Assembly (NCBI RefSeq): GCF_021134715.1
Contig: NC_060019.1
Coordinates: 6,014,001 to 6,078,000 of the forward strand
Direction: 5' to 3'
DNA from: Daphnia pulex
Taxonomy: Eukaryota > Arthropoda > Branchiopoda > Diplostraca > Daphniidae
DNA: 64,000 nucleotides
Made by a program: the position numbers and the translations under genes. The notes below the pieces were generated by a model. It ran no database searches. It worked only from the letters and a program-made list of their open reading frames with translations, and was not told the DNA's origin. Each line of letters opens with the position of its first letter. The stretch's first letter is position 1. Below, piece by piece: positions 58,151 through 64,000 of this stretch.

Positions 58151-59166
58151 AAACAAAAATAGTCTGATAGAGGCAGCCAGTTTAGTTAGTTTAAAAAAGA
58201 AGCGGTAATTTATGTTTTATAGTGAATTTTGTTCTTTTATTTAATTTTAAATTGAAATAACAGATGATTTAGCAATGGAAAATAAAAATCTAATTTGAAT
58301 TGGTTGTTTAACTTCTGGAGCTATTTTCTATGTTAAATTTGATCCTTTGTTTCTTCTACAGTAATTAAAATGTATATTCTTTGCGAGATTCTTTGTTTAG
58401 CTTTGCCATCTTCGCAAAACATTCTAAATCCCAACAAAGAAACGTAACCAACATTTTTTGTCTTGGCTACACGGGACGGATTGCCTCATCATTCAACTGA
58501 TGCTGCTGTTTCTCCAAAAAGTGGATTTGTGACAGACAAGGTTTTGTTGTTTAGGTTTTTGAAAATGAAGATGAAGACATTAGACAAATACAAGCTTTCT
58601 AATTGGGAGATGTGAAAACTTAAAAGATAGCTTCTGAAAGATCAAATTCCTTTTTTTACTTTTACTTCTTCTATTAAGTATAAAAACAAGGACAACTTTG
58701 CACAAACAATTTGGGAAAATTAAAATTCAATGCAGAAAACGACATGTATATTGTATATGAGTTATGTCTCGGTTAATGTTTCTTCTTTGAAAAATAAGAT
58801 ATTCGATCGATTATTATCCCACTTTGATGATCCCACGATCGATCCTACGGGATCTTACCTATAGTAATTAGAAGACAATATAGATACAACATAGATAGGT
58901 GCACGTAAAAATTTACATTGACGGGCTAGAAAGGCGGCTGGTGGCGAAATAGGAGCACTTAGAATTTATAAAGGTGGGCGAAGTTCGTCCGGTCCTATAT
59001 CTCCGCCATTCATTAGCAATTGTCGATGAGAATAGACGTTTTCAGTCCTTTATCGGGTGAGAAGGGTTGGGACCGAAGCGGCTGTTGCGCTTTGGTACAA
59101 CACCGTAAGGGTGTCAACCCTGACGTACGGCAACGTCCTTGACGCGTCGTATGCAAAATCCCAAAT

Positions 59167-59206
<40 letters not shown>

Positions 59207-61060
59207 ATCTCGTCACCCCACCACCCACCTACTCAACTTCGAAGTTGGGTGGTGGCTGAGTGGCTGGGTTCTTCACCAATTCAATGGAAGAAAAGACTTG
59301 GGGATTAGGCATCAAATGGAATCTGGCACACATGTTGGAATCTAGCAAAGTCAGCGGAACAACTCTTTCGATAGAAATGAAACGACTCCAATGAGTGAAA
59401 CCGAAATTTAATCGAACCATTAAAGTTATCTTCGCTCCAACAAAGATCGCTATGTAGCCTTTGAGCCATGGAACGCAAAAGATCTTACCTTTTTTTTATT
59501 TGTGGGCGTACAAATTGTTTTGGCAGAAAAAAAATAATTTTACGACGATACATCCTACCGAAATTTTTTGTTTTGTTGTAAATGTATTGAGTAAATCATA
59601 GCCATTTTAGTTAAACACTATTCAATTTTCTATATTTTATACCAGACAGTCTGGCTTCCTGATTGCGCCATAGCCGGCCATAGCAGCTCGCACCAAGAAA
59701 CGACAAAAGACGAAAACCACAGGTGCCACAAATCTGTTTCAATCTTGCCAATCACGCTCTTTCATGCTGTCAAGCAACTCTTTGCTAATTTTTTATCAAA
59801 CTGATATTGTGATTGAAATGTCTCTACTTGTTTGCTACATCCCCACAATTTGGCTAAATGTTAATCTTATGTGTAGCTTGTAATGCATGTGCTATAAATA
59901 GGACATGTTTTAAAATGTCACAGTAATTATTTTGAGAGCTGTCTTTTGTTCCAGATGCATCTGTGTCGATAATATTTTTATTAATGAAACAAATATATTT
60001 TTATTTTAAATGCAAAATTTATTTAAATTACTTTTGAATAGTTCGATTGCGTGTAGCTTGAGAGGTAGGGATAACTTTTCAACACGTGTCGATAAGGTCC
60101 GGGCCCCTATTTTTCCTATGATTAGAGATTTTTCCCGTTATATTCGAGAACTCCTAGTTGTGCTTTGTAGCAAAGCAAACATGGTTAATAAAGGGGTTGG
60201 GTACGAATCTTGAATTTTTCTTAAAATAAAAAAAGCCACTGGTATTGGAATACAAAGAGAAGTGTTAACAGGGGTTCAATGGGAGTAAAAAAAGTAAGGA
60301 TACAACGCAACAGAATCACTCTTTGCTGGGAAATCCCAATTAGACGGAACAAGGTAAGCTGCTGTCTTCAATTTCATTTTAGTGTTCGTTACTTTATCTA
60401 ATACCAACAAATTTATATTTAGTAAGAATTGGATCAGTTTACCGATTCTCGCTTCCCGCCTTAAGGACTGAAAATGAGGTTTACGAATTCAACAGCTTTT
60501 TTAATTCGGATGAACTCAAAGAACTATTTGTAAGGAATCATTTCTTGAATTTGGAAAATATCACTTATTATTTATTTCATTTAAAAGTTCCAAAATGTAA
60601 TCAAGTTTGCGGGATTGTAGCGCACGATGAAAACAATACAAAATTTCTCACATTTAAAATGTAGAATTTTTTCTTAGAAAAGAACTCTAGTGTGAAGAAT
60701 GTATGGGATAATTTTGATTTCTTCGAGGCATCGCCCATATGTACTGGAATTTACAGTAAATGAAATTTAATAATACTTCATTGCATTAATTTAAACATGT
60801 TTTTCTAATAGCTTGTTTACTGAAAAAATTTCCCACATGGATCTCACATTGTTTCTAAGCCTGGCAATGAGGCGGTGCAACCGACGGATAAGCCCGATCC
60901 ACCCCGGAAAACATCCGAATATTTTCGTACCGATTCCACACCGGGAGCTGCGGTAAAAGACGCTTAAATACATAGATAAAGAATAGTGAATGACACCAAC
61001 TTGTATATTGTCAATTTTTATAAATAAACAAATCAAGATATTTGAAATAAAAAGCCGAAC
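58151..61060. other. Unassigned AT-rich sequence
   Basis: About 2.9 kb with no supported gene. It contains a (TC)n microsatellite at 59171-59198. A plus-strand open piece near 60835-60965 (VSKPGNEAVQPTDKPDPP) is too short to call. Confidence 0.35.
59171..59198. repeat. (TC)n microsatellite
   Basis: About 14 TC dinucleotides in a pure run. Confidence 0.9.
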
Positions 61061-61069
61061 TAAAAATCA

Positions 61070-61353
61070 TTATAGAACCGTTGCATTAAACTCTATTTTG
61101 CATGGTTTATGGTCGACCGTATAGCTGGTCTCGAATGCCGTCAACTCGACAATCATAGTCTGGCTTCCGTCTTTTCTATTTTTACCATAACGTTTTATTG
61201 TGTTACTGGCCGTTTGAACAGGAATGGTAAGGACGTGTTCAATAGATCCTTTTGGTGCTTCAATAAGGTACTCACGAGTGAATTTGAGATCTTCCTTGAG
61301 GGCAATAATTTTCGGATGACAATCTGCTAATTCACCCTGCTTGATATCCTCTG
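61070..61353 (-). CDS. Unidentified coding exon or fragment
   Basis: An open minus-strand frame of about 94 codons ends at TAA (61070-61072). It begins after an acceptor-like TGTAAGCAG near 61353 and has no ATG until near its end, so an ATG-based search misses it. The peptide has balanced, non-repetitive composition: HPKIIALKEDLKFTREYLI, then EAPKGSIEHVLTIPVQT, KDGSQTMIVELTAFET and YTVDHKPCKIEFN. It reads like the last exon of a gene or a captured fragment. I do not recognise the family, and no other exons were found nearby. Confidence 0.42.
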
Positions 61354-61448
61354 CTTACAAGTTTTCAATTTCAAATACAATAGGAGGCCACAAGTAATCG
61401 ATAATTTCCAGCCTCGACCCCGGTCCACAACCTCATTTCCAACCTCAC

Positions 61449-61653
61449 GCCATCTAGCGGCCGATATTGAAAACAGCAAGGAAGATCTATTCTTCTGGCC
61501 ATTAATTTGTTTCTATTGATTGTTGAGAAAAGAATGGAATCGATGTAAAACAGCTGGGCTTGGTTGGCTATCGATGGTTCGAGTTCGAAAAAAAATTAAT
61601 GGCCAGAAGAATAGATCTCCATAATTTTTTTTTAAATCGGCCACTAGATGGCA
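61449..61653. repeat. ~200-bp inverted repeat (MITE-like)
   Basis: The left arm starts GCCATCTAGCGGCCGAT and later has GAAGATCTATTCTTCTGGCC. The right arm carries the complements, GGCCAGAAGAATAGATCT and ATCGGCCACTAGATGG. Arms are about 60-65 bp with a spacer of about 75 bp. Non-coding. Confidence 0.8.
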
Positions 61654-61659
61654 TGGCGA

Positions 61660-62076
61660 AATGACGTCTGTAAATGGCGAAAATCTTCAGAAAATGACGA
61701 AAAATTTTCATGATTTTCAATTGCCAATATCTCTGCTAATAACCGTTTAAAATAAAAACGGTGCGAGATGTCTCTGGAAGGGGGCGAAATCTTTCATTCA
61801 AAAAAATTAGATTTTTTTTAGGTCTGGTTTGCCCGAAAACTGATGTAAAAAATCAGTAAAAATGCTAGAATTTCATGGGGGATACCTTAGTTTTTATTAA
61901 ATAACTAAAAAACTATGCTAGCTAGAAAATTTCAAATTTCACCATTGGGTTTTCCGTAAAATTATGCACAAAATGGTTTATACGGGGACTGGCTGCGATG
62001 TATTCGTCACTCTTTTCCAAAAATTGTAAACCCCCAAAACCCCCACTTTTGGTCTCATTGAGTGGTGGACTCAGTG
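61660..62076. other. Unassigned AT-rich sequence
   Basis: No gene or repeat recognised. Confidence 0.3.
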
Positions 62077-62765
62077 TTAAAAGTCAAGAGAATCCATGGA
62101 ACAACCTATGCTCACCCCCGAGGGCTTTTCCTGATACCCTGTTTTCCTTGGGAATTCCTCAGGAAAAAGCCTAACCTGTGCGGAATTGCCCCAAGGAAAT
62201 CGCTTCCTGACTGTTGTTTAAGTTTCCCAGCGTTTTTCTGCCTGCTGTGGCCACAACGTTTGTTTTTGTTTAGGTTTTAAGATTTCTTTCTTAAATGTTT
62301 ACAGGATACATTTATCCAAGCTGGTGACTTAGGCCTACTTGTTTGCAAATAGCTTTATTTATGCTTCTGTGTAATATTCGTGCTATTTTTTGTGAAGACT
62401 TCGAAGCACAAAGAGAAAAGTAATAATATGAAAACTGAATCGACCACTTTTCAAAGCCGGAAAAACGCAGATAAATGGTTCCTAAGGTAGAATTAGACCT
62501 ATACTATTTCATTGCAATTCAGTTACTAATTATAGCTCTACTTTTACGTATCTTACATGTTAGAAGATGCGATGAAGACACTAGCCCTGTATCCCGCAGA
62601 AACAACTTGCCTACACTACTCACTTCAACATGAAGTATAGTCTCTAGTCTTCTGGAATACACCAAATTAAGCTCGAAGAATATATTTCGCTTATCACATA
62701 AGAGAAATTATCAGAAATAGAAATGGTGTATCTGTGTTAAATTCTTCGATAAAACTAAATCCCGA
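62077..62765 (+). repeat. Dispersed repeat, copy B
   Basis: Second copy of the repeat at 35658-36405. Same start (TTAAAAGTCAAGAG) and same order of blocks, including the TTCCTTGGGAATTCC palindrome and the CAAGCTCGAAGAATAT-type block near the end (AAGCTCGAAGAATATATTTC). It lacks the ~85-bp extra segment of copy A. Sequence upstream of the start differs between copies. Confidence 0.85.
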
Positions 62766-62999
62766 ATCTGCGAAATCGTCACAATATCTATCCTGATCAC
62801 GAGTGAGAGAAATTTTTCGATTGTATCAATTGTTCCTGTATATCAACAAAAACGAATAATTTTATTAATGCGTGATCTAAAGTTTAACTAGCGAAAAAAT
62901 ACGACAAAAAGGGTATTTTTGGCACTGAAACTGAATGGCTTTCTATCCATAATATGAAGTTGTAGTAATAATTGGGAATCACATATATTTTTCGTGAGT

Positions 63000-64000
63000 A
63001 ATTCTGACTCTCAACCGCTGCGCTCCTGGGCTACTCTGTCTGTTGATGTCGTCGCTCTCATAAATGAAGCTCCCACTAAGTCCTGAAGTCTGGATCCCAT
63101 TCCCACTAGACTACTAAAGAGCGCGTTGAACGAAGCCTACTCGCTCCTGCTATCACTCGCATCGTCAACCTCTCCCTGTCCACCCCTTCATTTCCTTCAT
63201 CTCTGAAACATGCCAACGTCACTCCACTTCTGAAGAAGCCCTCTCTTGATCGTGAGGTGCTTGGGAACTTTCGTCTGGTGTCCAATATCTCCTTCCTCTC
63301 GAACCTATTCGAGAGAGCTGTCGACTCATGAGACATCTTGATGCCCATGATCTACTGCCCGATCGACAGTCGGCCTATAGGAAAAACATTTTCGACTGAA
63401 ACTGCTCTCCTACGGCTCTTTGACGATCTTCGCCGTGTTGCTGATCGGAAAGTAGCAACTGCGCTTCTATTTCTTGACCTCAGCGCCGCTTTCGATACTA
63501 TCGATCATCGACGGCTCCTGGATCGTATCGCCTGACGCTGCGGGATTTGGGATGATGTTCTGGCCTGGTTCACATCCTATCTCTCTTAACGTACCCAGTC
63601 TATCCGCATCGGTTCCTCTGAGTCACTACCTTTGGCTATTCGCTACGGCGTACCCCAGGGATCTGTGCTGGGCTCTACTCTTTTCATCACTTATACGTTA
63701 TCGCTTCCATCCTCAACTTAGTGTGATAATGCTGATGTTAGCCAGTTTTCCGGCGACACAAGCGCATCCACGCTCTTCCAGCTTGATGTCAGCCTCTGCA
63801 GATCACCTCCATCTTCGCTCTCACTTTTTTCCACGTGGGCCGAGTCTGCTGAGCAGTGGTTTATGCTCAATCTTGTGAAACCGAATGTTGAAAAGAGTGT
63901 CTTCATGTATGTTTCTTCTAAATTTCATTCGCATCTTGATCCTTCCTCCCCTCTTGTTGTGCGTGATTCTACCCTCCCTCCTGTAGACGTGTGCAACTAC
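63000..64000 (+). mobile_element. LINE reverse transcriptase fragment (L2/CR1-like)
   Basis: Frame pieces reading left to right: LNEAYSLLL region, FPSSLKHANVTPLLKKPSLD, VSNISFLSNLFER, TETALLRLFDDLRRVADRK, ATALLFLDLSAAFDTIDH, IRYGVPQGSVLG and WFMLNLVKPNVEK. These are the finger and palm motifs of a non-LTR reverse transcriptase. FLDLSAAFDTIDH is typical of the L2/CR1 group. Frameshifts near 63330 and after 63535, and loss of the F/YADD box near 63720, show it is dead. It continues past the window end. Confidence 0.82.

Noticed and set aside
60835..60965. Plus-strand open piece containing VSKPGNEAVQPTDKP
   Set aside because: Too short, with no clear splice acceptor or partner exon.
61590..61605. 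GGTTCGAGTTCG as a tRNA T-loop
   Set aside because: No matching acceptor, D or anticodon stems around it.

Overview
The window looks like nuclear DNA of an arthropod, most likely a branchiopod crustacean such as Daphnia. This is inferred from short GT..AG introns, a compact SCYL2 gene with small exons, a dense load of decayed BEL/Pao, Gypsy, hAT and LINE elements, and abundant (GT)n/(CT)n tracts. No prokaryotic features, CRISPR arrays, rRNA or convincing tRNA genes were seen.

Layout, left to right. (1) 1-391: 3' end of a COA7-like (Sel1-repeat) gene. (2) 0.6-4.5 kb: accessory DNA with an acidic ORF (-) and a two-exon gene (+) whose first exon is followed by three broken tandem copies of itself; the block may be a decayed DNA transposon. 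(3) 5.0-6.3 kb: a C2H2 zinc-finger pseudogene (-). (4) 7.08-11.29 kb: a single-exon gene for a roughly 1,400-residue protein made of about 70 near-identical 14/17-residue acidic repeats, a basic segment and a C-terminal RRM-like domain. This is the most unusual locus here. (5) 13.2-14.4 kb: a small heat-shock (alpha-crystallin) gene (-). (6) 14.4-20.9 kb: long non-coding stretch, presumably regulatory or 5'UTR sequence of the flanking genes. (7) 20.98-31.50 kb: SCYL2, 14 coding exons, all phases consistent, intact.

From 32.2 kb onward the window is almost entirely repeats and relics: a 5'-truncated eIF3i C-terminus (-); unidentified degraded coding fragments; a dispersed repeat with copies at 35.66 and 62.08 kb; a Myb/SANT-like pseudogene (-); a BEL/Pao retrotransposon (38.96-44.26 kb) with both LTRs and a 5-bp target duplication but no reverse transcriptase; a Gypsy remnant (46.25-48.03 kb) interrupted by a 204-bp inverted-repeat element; a hAT-like transposase relic (-, 49.0-50.9 kb); a multi-exon gene or pseudogene (-, 52.45-53.49 kb) with a 36-A coding tract; a LINE relic (55.2-57.8 kb) preceded by a CRE/TATA promoter-like block; an ORF fragment without a start codon (-, 61.07 kb); a large inverted repeat carrying CTCF-like motifs (61.45 kb); and a second LINE reverse transcriptase running off the window end.

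The intact host genes (COA7, sHSP, SCYL2) show no shared pathway. COA7 acts in mitochondrial complex IV assembly, the sHSP is a chaperone, and SCYL2 is a clathrin-associated pseudokinase. The repeat-protein gene has no assigned function.
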